A stretch of 26,941 nt of DNA from Spirochaetia bacterium (lineage in GTDB: Bacteria > Spirochaetota > Spirochaetia > Treponematales > Breznakiellaceae). The stretch's first letter is position 1. Every line of letters starts with the position of its first letter. A model generated the notes under the pieces. It made no database searches and was not told where the DNA came from. It saw only the letters and a list, made by a program, of their open reading frames with translations. The position numbers were made by a program, and so were the translations under genes. The stretch spans positions 1-26,941 of the forward strand of contig BNUW01000014.1 of NCBI GenBank assembly GCA_025997655.1, written 5' to 3'. Shown in pieces: positions 14,295 through 22,408 of the stretch.

Positions 14295-15356
14295 ATGGAA
14301 AACACAATGAAGGGGGCCTATCTCCCCGGAAACAGTACGGTAGTTTTAAAGGATGTTCCCATTCCCAAACCGGGACACGGGCAGGTGCTGGTTAAGATGA
14401 AGGCCTGCACCATCTGCGGCAGCGATATCCGCGCCATTTACCGCGAGCATGTGGGTAAGGGACCCGAGGGCTATCAAAATGTTATCGCCGGGCACGAACC
14501 CTGCGGACAGGTGGTGGAAGAAGGCCCGGGAGTCCGGCGCTTCAAGAAGGGTTCCCGGGTTATTGTGTACCACATTTCCGGCTGCGGGGTCTGCCACGAT
14601 TGCCGTATGGGCTACATGATCTCCTGCTCCTCCCCGCTCCGGGCGGCCTACGGCTGGCAACGGGATGGCGGCATGGCGGAATACATTCTCTGTGACGAAA
14701 AAGACCTTGTGGAGCTTCCGGACTCCCTCACCTACGCCGACGGCGCACAGGTGGCCTGCGGTTTTGGCACGGTCTACGAGGCCATCCAAAAGGTAGGGGT
14801 CAGCGGGAATGATTCGGTGCTGGTGGTCGGCCTTGGCCCGGTGGGGCTTGCAACACTAATGCTGTGCCGCGCATTAGGCGCACAGAAACTCTACGGCATT
14901 GAAAACAACCCGGTGCGGATAGAGCTGGCAAAAAAACTCAATTTGGCAGATAAGGTGCTGGCCCCATCTGATAGTAATGTTGCTGAAATTAAAGAGCTGA
15001 CCGGCGGCAAGGGGGTGGAGCGGGCCTTTGATGCCTCCGCCAGCGATCCCGGACGTGCCACCGCCATACGGGCCGCCCGGCAGTGGGGCAAGATAGCGTT
15101 TGTGGGTGAAGGCGGAACGGTAAACTTTAACCCCAGCCCGGATATTATTCACGACCAGAAAACTATTTACGGCAGTTGGGTAACCAGCATCTGGCTCATG
15201 GAAAACCTGGTGGAAGAACTGGTGCGCTGGAACATCCACCCGGACACCCTGGTGACCCACCGCTTCTCCCTGGATAAAGCATCGGATGCATACAAGCTCA
15301 TGGCGGACGGAAACTGCGGTAAGGTTGCGGTCTGCTTTGACGAGGAACTGAAATAA
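14295..15356 (+). CDS. Zinc-dependent medium-chain alcohol/polyol dehydrogenase
   Basis: MDR-family dehydrogenase, 353 aa. The catalytic zinc set is visible as CGSD (Cys41) and GHE (His67, Glu68). The structural zinc lobe has four cysteines, C97, C100, C103 and C111, in GCGVCHDCRMGYMISC. The NAD-binding region has VVGLGPVGLATLML around residues 174-187. An AGGAGG Shine-Dalgarno sequence precedes the ATG. The aldo/keto reductase gene starts one base after this stop codon, so both are co-expressed with the ABC importer. In a deoxysugar pathway it could oxidise the sugar or interconvert lactaldehyde and propanediol; I cannot choose between these from sequence. Confidence 0.88.
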   Translation: MENTMKGAYLPGNSTVVLKDVPIPKPGHGQVLVKMKACTICGSDIRAIYREHVGKGPEGYQNVIAGHEPCGQVVEEGPGVRRFKKGSRVIVYHISGCGVCHDCRMGYMISCSSPLRAAYGWQRDGGMAEYILCDEKDLVELPDSLTYADGAQVACGFGTVYEAIQKVGVSGNDSVLVVGLGPVGLATLMLCRALGAQKLYGIENNPVRIELAKKLNLADKVLAPSDSNVAEIKELTGGKGVERAFDASASDPGRATAIRAARQWGKIAFVGEGGTVNFNPSPDIIHDQKTIYGSWVTSIWLMENLVEELVRWNIHPDTLVTHRFSLDKASDAYKLMADGNCGKVAVCFDEELK

Positions 15357-15357
15357 T

Positions 15358-16374
15358 ATGGCCGACACTATCGATCCAAAACTGGTTCCCAAACGGTCCC
15401 TGGCTTCCGGTGAAACAATCCCCTGCATCGGCCTGGGAACCTTTGGGTCAGACCGGTATTCCCCTGAAGAAGTTTCTGCGGCCGTAAGCGGGGCTATCCG
15501 TGTTGGGTACCGGCTTTTTGACTGCGCCTCGGTCTACGGCAATGAGGCTTTCATCGGCGAAGTATTTGACAAGGCCTTCAAATCCGGCACCGTAAAGCGG
15601 GAAGAACTCTTTATCAACTCAAAGGTCTGGAACAACATGTACGGGAAAGGGAATGTGCTCCTTTCCCTGGCAAAGACCTTGAAGGATCTACGGCTGGACT
15701 ATCTGGATTCCTACATGGTGCACTGGCCCTTCCCCAATTACCACGCCCCCGGCTGCGACGGCGACGCCCGTAACCCCGACTCGAAGCCCTTCTCGGTGGA
15801 GCGTTTCATGGGCGTCTGGCAGCAAATGGAACGGATCGTTGATAGGGGGCTTGCCCGGTATATCGGCATGTCCAACATGACCATCCCGAAACTTAAGGCG
15901 GTGCTCTCCCTCTGCCGGATACAACCGGCAATGATCGAGATGGAAATGCACCCGGCCTTCCAGCAGCCGGAACTGTACCAATACTGTGTGGACCGTAAAA
16001 TCCTGGTGATTGGCTTCTGCCCCTTGGGCTCCCCCAATCGCCCCGACCGGGATAAAGCCCCTGGGGATGTGGTGGACACGGAAATCCCCGAGGTCGCCGC
16101 AGCGGCAAAGGCCCACGGGATACACCCCGCGCTGGTCTGCCTTAAATGGGCGGCCCAAAGAGGGCAGGTCCCCATCCCCCTATCGGTCCACGAAAAGAAC
16201 TACCTTGCCAACCTCCGCTGTGTCACCGAGGATCCTCTGACAGATGCGGAGATGGCCGCCATTGCCAAAGCGGACAAAAACTGCCGTCTGATAAAGGGGC
16301 AGGTGTTCCTGTGGGAGGGCGCAAAGGGCTGGGAGGATCTCTGGGACTTGGACGGGAAGATTACTGCGGGCTAA
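15358..16374 (+). CDS. Aldo/keto reductase
   Basis: AKR-superfamily NAD(P)H oxidoreductase of 338 aa with the complete catalytic tetrad Asp55, Tyr60 (SVYGNE), Lys89 (NSKVW) and His122 (MVHWPF). The N-terminal IPCIGLGTFG and the GMSNMTIPKL segment fit the family; the C-terminal part has PIPLSVHEKNYLANLRCV in the cofactor-binding region. It follows the alcohol dehydrogenase gene by one base and is the last gene of the operon, ending just before a strong bidirectional terminator. Likely substrates are sugar-derived aldehydes (for example lactaldehyde from fucose or rhamnose breakdown), by context only. Confidence 0.88.
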   Translation: MADTIDPKLVPKRSLASGETIPCIGLGTFGSDRYSPEEVSAAVSGAIRVGYRLFDCASVYGNEAFIGEVFDKAFKSGTVKREELFINSKVWNNMYGKGNVLLSLAKTLKDLRLDYLDSYMVHWPFPNYHAPGCDGDARNPDSKPFSVERFMGVWQQMERIVDRGLARYIGMSNMTIPKLKAVLSLCRIQPAMIEMEMHPAFQQPELYQYCVDRKILVIGFCPLGSPNRPDRDKAPGDVVDTEIPEVAAAAKAHGIHPALVCLKWAAQRGQVPIPLSVHEKNYLANLRCVTEDPLTDAEMAAIAKADKNCRLIKGQVFLWEGAKGWEDLWDLDGKITAG

Positions 16375-16395
16375 GAAAACGCTTGAAATTATAGG

Positions 16396-16440
16396 AAAAA
16401 CAAGGCGGCCAGGGATACCGGCCGCCTTGTTTGTTTTTAT
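16396..16440. terminator. Bidirectional intrinsic terminator between convergent operons
   Basis: ACAAGGCGGCC (16400-16410) pairs perfectly with GGCCGCCTTGT (16420-16430) around a 9-nt loop, with an A-run on the left and TTGTTTTTAT on the right. It serves the aldo/keto reductase operon on the plus strand and fucI on the minus strand. Confidence 0.88.
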
Positions 16441-16448
16441 TAGTAACC

Positions 16449-18266
16449 TTACTTGTAAAGCGGTCCCAATGCCGCGCAGGCCCGGTAGTCGGATCCTTCC
16501 TTATCCATGCCGAAGGCGGTCCAGTAGCTGGGCCGGTAGATCCGGTCCTCGGCTACATTGTGCATACACACGGGGATACGGAGTATGCTTGCCAGGGTGA
16601 TAAGGTCCGCGCCGTTATGGCCGTAGGAAACCGCGCCGTGGTTGGCGCCCCAGTTATTCATCACCGAATAGACATCCTTGAAGGGGCCTTCCTCCCCGGT
16701 GACCCGTGGGGCAAACCATGTGGAGGGCCAGGTGGGATCGGTCCGGGCATCCATCTTGTCGTGGACATGATCGGGGATGGTCACCGTAAAGCCCTCGGCA
16801 ATCTGCAACACCGGGCCTACTCCCTTGACCAGGTTGAGCCGGGTCATGGTTACGGGAATGTTCCCTTCGGTGATCAAGTCCACGGAATAACCGCCGCCCC
16901 GGAAATAACCCAGATTACCGTAACGCCAGCTTACCGCGTCAAGACAGGCCCCCGCTTCTTCGGCACTGATCTCCCAGAAGGGCTTCCAGGCGGCCTTCCC
17001 GTCCTTTCGCTGTTTGCCGGTGGCGTCAATGGCGACGGAACCGGAGTTGATCAGGTGGATAAGGCCCTTAGCCGCTTCCCCCTCGGGTTTCCAGCCGGTG
17101 ACCCGTTCAATAGCCGCAGGGCTCCAGTAGGTCCGCACATCCGCGAAAGCCTGGGCACAGCCTGAGAGGAGGTAGCCGAAGAGCATGGATACCCCGTTGA
17201 GGCCGTCGTTTTCGGTAGCCACGATGTAGGGGGAGCGGATGCCGTTCCAGTCAAAGGATGAATTGAGGATAGCCTCCATGAAATCCCCGTTGGGGAAGTG
17301 GTCGGTCCACTGGCGCTGACCCTGGAAGCCCGCCAGGATGGCGTTATGCCCCAGGGCTTCCTCGTCAAGCTTCTTCCGGCGCAGATCCGGGTTCCCCACC
17401 ATGAGGTCCCGGACGATGATAGCCATCTTTACGCAGGTCTTCCAGGTTTCGTCCTTCTGTTTCCGGCTGTGCTGTTCCGCCGCAGGATTGTTGTCCGGCC
17501 CTTCCTTACAGTTTTTCTGGGTCCAGTCCAGGGCCTTCTTGAATTCCGCTTCGGAGTAGATCTTTTCGTCAAAACGCCGCACCAGTTCGGTCATATCCAC
17601 GTATTCGTTCCGCATCCCAAGGTATTCCTGGAAGAAGTCGGCGTTGCTGATGGAACCGGCGATACCCATGGCCACCGATCCGATGGACAGGTAGCTTTTT
17701 CCCCGCATCCAGGCGGCGGCCAGGGCTGCCTTTGCAAAGCTGAGTATCTTGTCCTTTACATCATCGGGGATCTTCGCGGCATCCGCAAAGTCCATCACGT
17801 CCCGGCCGTAGATGCCGAAAGCGGGGAGCCCCTTCTGATTGTGGGCCGCCAGAACCGCCGCCAGATAGACCGCGCCGGGCCGGTCGGTACCGTTAAAACC
17901 CCAGACTGCCTTAATGGTGGCGCTTTCCATGTCCATGGTTTCCGAACCGTAGCACCAGCAGGGAGTTACGGTCAGGGTGACCTGCACATTTTCCCGGGAA
18001 AACTTATCCGCACAGGCGGCGGCCTCGGCCACACCCCCGATGGTAGAATCGGCGATAACGCACTGGATAGGCTGCCCGTTGGGGTGCTTCAAATTTTCGG
18101 TGATAAGCTTAGCCGCCGCTTTTGCCAAGTCCATGGTTACCGTTTCCAGGGATTCCCGCACCCCCCTTCTTCGGCCGTCTATGGTCGGCCGTATGCCGAT
18201 TTTCGGCAGCGCTCCCCGGTAACGGTTTTCCGGGGGATTCTTTACGAGACTGGATATATCAGCCAT
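16449..18266 (-). CDS. fucI: L-fucose isomerase
   Basis: 605-aa protein closely matching FucI (E. coli about 591 aa), which converts L-fucose to L-fuculose and also D-arabinose to D-ribulose, Mn-dependent, cytoplasmic. Very conserved segments are the N-terminal [20 protein letters not shown], the central [20 protein letters not shown] with [22 protein letters not shown], and the C-terminal [19 protein letters not shown] and [16 protein letters not shown]. The start follows AGGAGG. It is the second gene of a fucU-fucI pair (33-nt gap). No fuculokinase or fuculose-1-phosphate aldolase is next to it; the xylB-like kinase at 957-2480 is the only sugar kinase in view. Confidence 0.93.
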   Translation of the reverse strand: MADISSLVKNPPENRYRGALPKIGIRPTIDGRRRGVRESLETVTMDLAKAAAKLITENLKHPNGQPIQCVIADSTIGGVAEAAACADKFSRENVQVTLTVTPCWCYGSETMDMESATIKAVWGFNGTDRPGAVYLAAVLAAHNQKGLPAFGIYGRDVMDFADAAKIPDDVKDKILSFAKAALAAAWMRGKSYLSIGSVAMGIAGSISNADFFQEYLGMRNEYVDMTELVRRFDEKIYSEAEFKKALDWTQKNCKEGPDNNPAAEQHSRKQKDETWKTCVKMAIIVRDLMVGNPDLRRKKLDEEALGHNAILAGFQGQRQWTDHFPNGDFMEAILNSSFDWNGIRSPYIVATENDGLNGVSMLFGYLLSGCAQAFADVRTYWSPAAIERVTGWKPEGEAAKGLIHLINSGSVAIDATGKQRKDGKAAWKPFWEISAEEAGACLDAVSWRYGNLGYFRGGGYSVDLITEGNIPVTMTRLNLVKGVGPVLQIAEGFTVTIPDHVHDKMDARTDPTWPSTWFAPRVTGEEGPFKDVYSVMNNWGANHGAVSYGHNGADLITLASILRIPVCMHNVAEDRIYRPSYWTAFGMDKEGSDYRACAALGPLYK

Positions 18267-18299
18267 TCTTTGCCTCCTGCAATAATACGATAAACAAGT

Positions 18300-18743
18300 T
18301 TACCATTTTTTATCTACCGGGATGACCCCTTTTTTCAGAATTATGTTCCCGTATTTCACGGTTTCCCCGGTCATGACCACCGCATAGGCTTTCCTGGTCC
18401 GCTCGTAGAAGGCATACCGCTCTACCCGCTCTACCGGGGGCGTACCGGGCCAGCGCCGGTCAATTACCGCCCGGTAGGATTTCTCCACCTCCGGGTCCAG
18501 GGTCTCTCCGGGGATAACCTGCATCATCGCCACCGGATGGGGTACGGCGTAGTCCAGGTTTATCAGGGCCAGGATACCGTCCAGCAGCGCGGGAATCCTG
18601 ATACCGTCCGCCCGGATCACCCGGGAATTGCAGGAATCGCCGGGGAAAAAGGCATCCCCCAGGACCAGTTCATCCCCGTGCCCCATACGGAACAGGACGT
18701 CCAAAAGTTCCGGGCTGATTACCGGATCAATACCTATAAGCAT
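18300..18743 (-). CDS. fucU: L-fucose mutarotase, FucU/RbsD family
   Basis: 147-aa member of the RbsD/FucU family that interconverts anomers of L-fucose (or ribose) before isomerisation. Characteristic segments are LLDVLFRMGHGDELVLGDAFFP, SRVIRADGIRIPALLDGIL and the C-terminal VERYAFYERTRKAYAVVMTGE with KYGNIILKKGV. The start is supported by GAGGAG seven bases upstream. It is the first gene of the minus-strand pair with fucI. The window therefore holds two unrelated mutarotase families (this and the RhaM-like protein at 9071), which suggests two deoxysugars or two anomeric steps. Confidence 0.9.
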   Translation of the reverse strand: MLIGIDPVISPELLDVLFRMGHGDELVLGDAFFPGDSCNSRVIRADGIRIPALLDGILALINLDYAVPHPVAMMQVIPGETLDPEVEKSYRAVIDRRWPGTPPVERVERYAFYERTRKAYAVVMTGETVKYGNIILKKGVIPVDKKW

Positions 18744-18767
18744 ACTAAGCTCCTCATGATTTAGGAT

Positions 18768-18795
18768 AGTATAAAGTATACTCGATAATGGTCAG
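18768..18795 (-). promoter_or_regulatory. Probable fucU-fucI promoter with small palindrome
   Basis: On the minus strand, CTGACC (18795-18790) and TATACT (18773-18768) are 16 nt apart. The -10 box forms half of an AGTATA-CTT-TATACT inverted repeat (18768-18782) that could be an operator. The start codon lies about 25 nt downstream of the -10. Confidence 0.4.
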
Positions 18796-18841
18796 CCGGG
18801 AAAGGGCCGGATGGAGACGTACAGTCATTCCAAATTTTACC

Positions 18842-18868
18842 ACTTTTCCACCTAAAGAGTGGAAAAGT
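18842..18868. other. Perfect 10-bp hairpin in accessory patch
   Basis: ACTTTTCCAC (18842-18851) and GTGGAAAAGT (18859-18868) are exact reverse complements around CTAAAGA. It directly abuts the degenerate dyad at 18869-18920. No gene ends here on either strand, so its role is unclear. Confidence 0.5.
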
Positions 18869-18920
18869 CGACCTCACGTACTTCCCTATCTTGTCTTTTG
18901 TCCGTGTGGTCAGTGGTTAA
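18869..18920. repeat. Phased CAC inverted repeat, copy 5, degraded and inverted
   Basis: The right arm is intact (TGTCCGTGTGGTCAGTGGTT, from about 18899) and is identical over 20 nt to the reverse complement of the left arm of copy 4. The left arm is reduced to CGACCTCACGTAC (18869-18881), 10 of 12 bases pairing. In orientation it is an inverted relative of copy 4. It lies 31 nt upstream of a broken GxxExxY-family gene. Confidence 0.6.
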
Positions 18921-18951
18921 ATTTCTTCTGTCTGTGAGACGATAATAGAGT

Positions 18952-19122
18952 ATGGGTGAAGATACAGAAACAAAGGAGCTTCTCTATAAAGATGAAAGTT
19001 ACCGTATTCGGGGAAGCGGTTTTCTGGAAGCGGTATATCAAGAGGCTCTGGAAATTGAATTGAAAAATGCAAAAATTCCCTATGAAGCGCAAAAGAAGCT
19101 TCATATAGCGTATGTTATGTGA
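18952..19122 (+). pseudogene. GxxExxY-family protein remnant
   Basis: A 56-codon frame reading MGEDTETKELLYKDESYRIR then GSGFLEAVYQEALEIEL and IPYEAQKKLHIAYVM, then stop. It contains the literal GxxExxY motif (GFLEAVY, residues 23-29) that names this PDDEXK-like family of about 120-130 aa. Compared with family members I know, about a dozen residues are missing just before the motif and the whole C-terminal nuclease-fold half is lost, so it is almost certainly non-functional. Base composition is AT-rich against the neighbours. No clear Shine-Dalgarno sequence. A degraded inverted repeat lies just upstream. Confidence 0.75.
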
Positions 19123-19140
19123 AATAACCTCCAAATATTT

Positions 19141-19169
19141 TTGAAATAATAAACACTTGACACTAAAAT
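19141..19169 (+). promoter_or_regulatory. Probable promoter of the small secreted protein gene
   Basis: TTGAAA (19141-19146) and TAAAAT (19164-19169), each 5 of 6 to consensus, are 17 nt apart. A start near 19176 gives a leader of about 30 nt containing GGAAGGGAG before the GTG. Confidence 0.55.
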
Positions 19170-19205
19170 AGATATATACAATTGTCTAACGGAAGGGAGA
19201 AAAAT

Positions 19206-19745
19206 GTGAAAAAAAATGGTTTGATGAGTGTTTTTATTCTGATATTTGCCGCATCTTCACTTTTTGCCCAACACCATCAAACTGATACATGGGGAATTGG
19301 AATACATGGTCGAAATGATTTCTCATGGGATAAATTTGAGAGTTCCGGTGGTCCTGGAATTAGTTTTAAAGCCCCCAAAATCCCAATATTCTGGGACCTT
19401 AGTTTAGGGCTAAGAAAAAATTGGCTTACTATAGGTGTTTCCGGCGACTATTATTTTCTGGATAAAACATTTGTGGAAGAAATAAATCTTGGTTGGTTTT
19501 TGGGAATCGGGGCATATTTCTGGTTTACAAATAGCAGTACAAGCGAAGATACATGGTCAAGGTTCAGTGGAGGAATTCGTATTCCCATAGGCATATCATG
19601 GATTTTTAGAGAAAAATTGGAAGTTTTTGGGGCTTGGATTCCCCATTTTGGCGTGGGATTTTGGAACGGTTCTGATTCACATTCCGGAGTATATTTTCCC
19701 GATGGATCTTTGGCATTTGAAGTAGGTGTGCGTTATTGGTTTTAG
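19206..19745 (+). CDS. Small secreted, probable outer-membrane barrel protein, unknown function
   Basis: 179-aa protein that I do not recognise. It begins with a signal peptide (VKKNGLMSVFILIFAASSLFA, cleavage before QHHQTD), starts at GTG because GGAAGGGAG is correctly placed six bases before it, and ends in VGVRYWF, the aromatic C-terminus typical of outer-membrane beta-barrels. Between are alternating aromatic/polar stretches (LGLRKNWLTIGVSGDYYFL, LGWFLGIGAYFWF, RFSGGIRIPIGISW, GVGFWNG) that fit about eight beta strands. It is markedly AT-richer than the flanking genes and has its own promoter, which suggests separate origin from the biosynthetic genes after it. Confidence 0.65.
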   Translation: MKKNGLMSVFILIFAASSLFAQHHQTDTWGIGIHGRNDFSWDKFESSGGPGISFKAPKIPIFWDLSLGLRKNWLTIGVSGDYYFLDKTFVEEINLGWFLGIGAYFWFTNSSTSEDTWSRFSGGIRIPIGISWIFREKLEVFGAWIPHFGVGFWNGSDSHSGVYFPDGSLAFEVGVRYWF

Positions 19746-19746
19746 C

Positions 19747-19775
19747 TTGAAAATTGTCCCGTTTCCTTCTATTGT
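19747..19775 (+). promoter_or_regulatory. Probable promoter of the DAHP synthase fusion gene (leaderless geometry)
   Basis: TTGAAA (19747-19752) and TATTGT (19770-19775) are 17 nt apart. The predicted start falls on or beside the ATG at 19782, and no Shine-Dalgarno sequence is present. Confidence 0.4.
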
Positions 19776-19781
19776 ATCCCC

Positions 19782-21716
19782 ATGATTGTTGTTTTATCCA
19801 AAGGTATTTCCACCCATGATAAGGAAATGGTCCGCATCTACCTGAAGGACCGCGGTTTTGCCATACGGGATCAGGTACTGGGTGATGATGAGGTTATCGG
19901 CGCCACCGGCAAGGGGGTGGTGGATCTCCGTGAGTTGGGGCTGCTGCCCGGGGTGGAACGGGTGGCGGCCACCTCCAAGCCCTACGAGCTGGCGTCCCGG
20001 GAGTCCAAGAGCGCCGACACCATCGTTACGGTTGGGCCGGTAAAGATAGGCGGGGCACGGATCACGGTGATCGCCGGGCCCTGTGCGGTGGAGAGCCGGG
20101 AGCAGATCCTGGAGACTGCGCTCCGGGTCCGGGAATCCGGGGCGGTGATGCTCCGGGGTGGGGCGTACAAACCCCGGTCCAGCCCCTACGCCTTTCAGGG
20201 CCTTGGAATGCAGGGGCTGGAGTTCATGAAGGCCGCCGGGGAAGCAACGGGGATGCCCATTGTTACCGAGGTGGTGTCCCCGGAATTTGCCGCGGCGATG
20301 AACGATCTTACGGACATGTTCCAGATTGGCGCACGGAATATGCAGAACTTCGAGTTGTTGAAGAAGGTTGGCGTCCTGGGCAAGCCGGTATTGCTCAAGC
20401 GGGGACCCTCGGCGACCATTGAGGAGTGGCTCCTTTCGGCGGAGTACCTTCTGGCGGCGGGAACCCGGGACGTGGTGCTCTGTGAACGGGGGATACGTAC
20501 CTTCGAAACCTATACCCGGAATACCCTGGACATTTCCGCCATCCCCGTGGTAAAGGGCCTTTCCCATCTGCCGGTGCTGGTGGACCCCAGCCATGCGGTT
20601 GGTATCCGCGCCAAGGTGAGCCCTGCGGCCCTTGCGGCAGTGGCGGCGGGCGCCGACGGTCTGACGGTGGAAGTCCACCCCCGCCCGGACGAGGCCCTTT
20701 CCGACGGCCCCCAGTCCCTGTTTCCCGAACAATTTGAGCGGCTCATGCGGGATATCGAAGCCCTGGCCCCGGTGGTGGGCAAGGAACTGCTCCGTACCCC
20801 TCAGCCTTCTCCGGGAAGGTCATCTTCCGTATCAATCCCCGGCGCCACTGCGGCGCAGGCCCCCTCCGACAAGGTTGCCTTCTCCGGGGAAAGCGGCGCC
20901 TATGCCGAGCAAGCCCTGGTGCGGGCCTTTGGGGAAGAGGCGCCCCGGCTGGCGGTTTCCAGTTTCCGGGCGGTGTTCGACGCGGTCTTGGACGGTTCCG
21001 CCGGTTTCGGGATGGTGCCGGTGGAGAACAGCCTGGCCGGTTCGATACACGGGGTCTACGACCTCTTCCTCCGCTACCCCGACATTGCCATGGTGGGAGA
21101 ACTAAAACTCCGCATCGTCCACTGCCTTATCGGGGACGAGAAAGCTTCTATAGAAAACATCAGCATCGTCCGCAGCCATCCCCAGGGTTTTGCCCAGTGC
21201 CGGGAATTCCTGGACAAGCACCCGGACTGGCAGCTTGAGGCTTGCAACGATACCGCCACCGCAGTGGCTTCCATCGCCCGGGAGGGGGCCACCAAGGTAG
21301 CCGCCATTGCCGGGGAGCCCGCCGCCAAGGCCCACGGTTTACGGGTCCTCAAGACGGGCATTGAAACAAATCCCCTAAACTACACCCGGTTTGTCATCAT
21401 CGCCCGGCGGAACGGTAGTGATTCTGTCCCTGTCCCTCCCAGCCTTGGGTCCGGACAGCCGAACAAGGCAAGCCTGGTGTTCTCGGTTTCCGATGAGCCG
21501 GGGAGCCTCTTCTCCTGCCTGCGGATCATGAGCGAGCAGGGTATCAACCTTTCCAAGCTGGAATCCCGGCCTATTCAGGGGAAGCCCTGGGAGTACCTCT
21601 TCTACGTGGACGTGACCCTGCCGGAAGGAGAGGGGGCGTTTGATACCCTTATGAGGGAACTCAAAACCAAGACCCGGGAATTTCACTTCCTGGGGAGCTA
21701 CCGGGCGTCGTTGTAG
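19782..21716 (+). CDS. Fused DAHP synthase and prephenate dehydratase
   Basis: 644-aa fusion of the first step of the shikimate pathway with a late step of phenylalanine synthesis. Residues 1-70 resemble the ferredoxin-like regulatory domain of AroF/Thermotoga-type DAHP synthases; 84-335 are the catalytic barrel (AGPCAVESREQI at 98-109, RGGAYKPRSSPYAFQG, QIGARNMQNFELL, LLKRGP, DPSHAVGIR, EVHPRPDEALSDGPQSL). A linker (338-363) leads to prephenate dehydratase (364-540: VAFSGESGAYAEQA, PVENSLAGSIHGVYDLF, catalytic TRF at 535-537) and an ACT domain (563-644, with LESRP at 593-597) that should bind phenylalanine. No chorismate mutase domain is present, which is unusual because dehydratases are more often fused to mutase. 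Leaderless-looking start. Confidence 0.9.
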   Translation: MIVVLSKGISTHDKEMVRIYLKDRGFAIRDQVLGDDEVIGATGKGVVDLRELGLLPGVERVAATSKPYELASRESKSADTIVTVGPVKIGGARITVIAGPCAVESREQILETALRVRESGAVMLRGGAYKPRSSPYAFQGLGMQGLEFMKAAGEATGMPIVTEVVSPEFAAAMNDLTDMFQIGARNMQNFELLKKVGVLGKPVLLKRGPSATIEEWLLSAEYLLAAGTRDVVLCERGIRTFETYTRNTLDISAIPVVKGLSHLPVLVDPSHAVGIRAKVSPAALAAVAAGADGLTVEVHPRPDEALSDGPQSLFPEQFERLMRDIEALAPVVGKELLRTPQPSPGRSSSVSIPGATAAQAPSDKVAFSGESGAYAEQALVRAFGEEAPRLAVSSFRAVFDAVLDGSAGFGMVPVENSLAGSIHGVYDLFLRYPDIAMVGELKLRIVHCLIGDEKASIENISIVRSHPQGFAQCREFLDKHPDWQLEACNDTATAVASIAREGATKVAAIAGEPAAKAHGLRVLKTGIETNPLNYTRFVIIARRNGSDSVPVPPSLGSGQPNKASLVFSVSDEPGSLFSCLRIMSEQGINLSKLESRPIQGKPWEYLFYVDVTLPEGEGAFDTLMRELKTKTREFHFLGSYRASL

Positions 21717-21794
21717 GGGAACATAAAAGCGCCGCTAAGGGCGTGGCTATATCCGCCGGTTTGCAGTATACTTGGCGTAAGGGAGCAGACAACA

Positions 21795-22382
21795 ATGACC
21801 GCACTACTGAACGAAGAAACCGTTTATACCTACGCCGATGTCCTGGAATGGGATGATAACGTCCATGCCGAGATCATTGACGGGGAGATCTACATGATGG
21901 CGGAGCCCCTCACCGTGCATCAGGTAATTCACCGGGAGTTGTTTCTCTCCATAGGTAACTTTCTGAAAGGGAAGCCCTGTCAGGTCTTCTCCGCCCCCTT
22001 TGGCGTCCGCCCCGAGCCCAAATGGGATAACAGCGATAAAACCCGTGTTCAACCGGACATCACGGTTATCTGCGACAAGTCCAAGATAGCCGAGCGGGGC
22101 TGCCACGGCGCGCCGGACTTCATCATCGAGATACTGTCCCCGTCCACCTCCGGCCTGGACCTGAATGTCAAGTTTGAACTCTATCAGCGGATAGGGGTGC
22201 GGGAATACTGGATCGTTGACCCGAAATTCCGCAAGGTCTATGTCCACCTCCTTACCGGCGGTGTCTATACAACTACAAGCTACGACGACACCGACACGGT
22301 CGAGGTATGCGTCCTCCCCGGCTGTGTCATCAACCTCAAAGAAGTTTTCCCCCCCTTGCCTATCCTTCCCAATTCTTGCTAA
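21795..22382 (+). CDS. Uma2-family (DUF820) PDDEXK nuclease-fold protein
   Basis: 195 aa, typical of the Uma2 family. Visible features are the N-terminal YTYADVLEWDD and EIIDGEIYMMAEP (first acidic residues), FGVRPEP, the catalytic core VQPDITVICD followed by DFIIEILSPSTSGLDLNVKF (the D...ExL pattern with trailing Lys), then YWIVDPKFRKVYV. The family has a restriction-endonuclease-like fold; no cellular role is established. GGGAGCAG precedes the ATG. It sits between the DAHP synthase fusion and ilvN, only 26 nt before the latter, so it may be co-transcribed with amino-acid genes by accident of insertion. Confidence 0.85.
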   Translation: MTALLNEETVYTYADVLEWDDNVHAEIIDGEIYMMAEPLTVHQVIHRELFLSIGNFLKGKPCQVFSAPFGVRPEPKWDNSDKTRVQPDITVICDKSKIAERGCHGAPDFIIEILSPSTSGLDLNVKFELYQRIGVREYWIVDPKFRKVYVHLLTGGVYTTTSYDDTDTVEVCVLPGCVINLKEVFPPLPILPNSC

Positions 22383-22408
22383 ACTTACCTCGTTTAGAGG
22401 AGGTTGAC

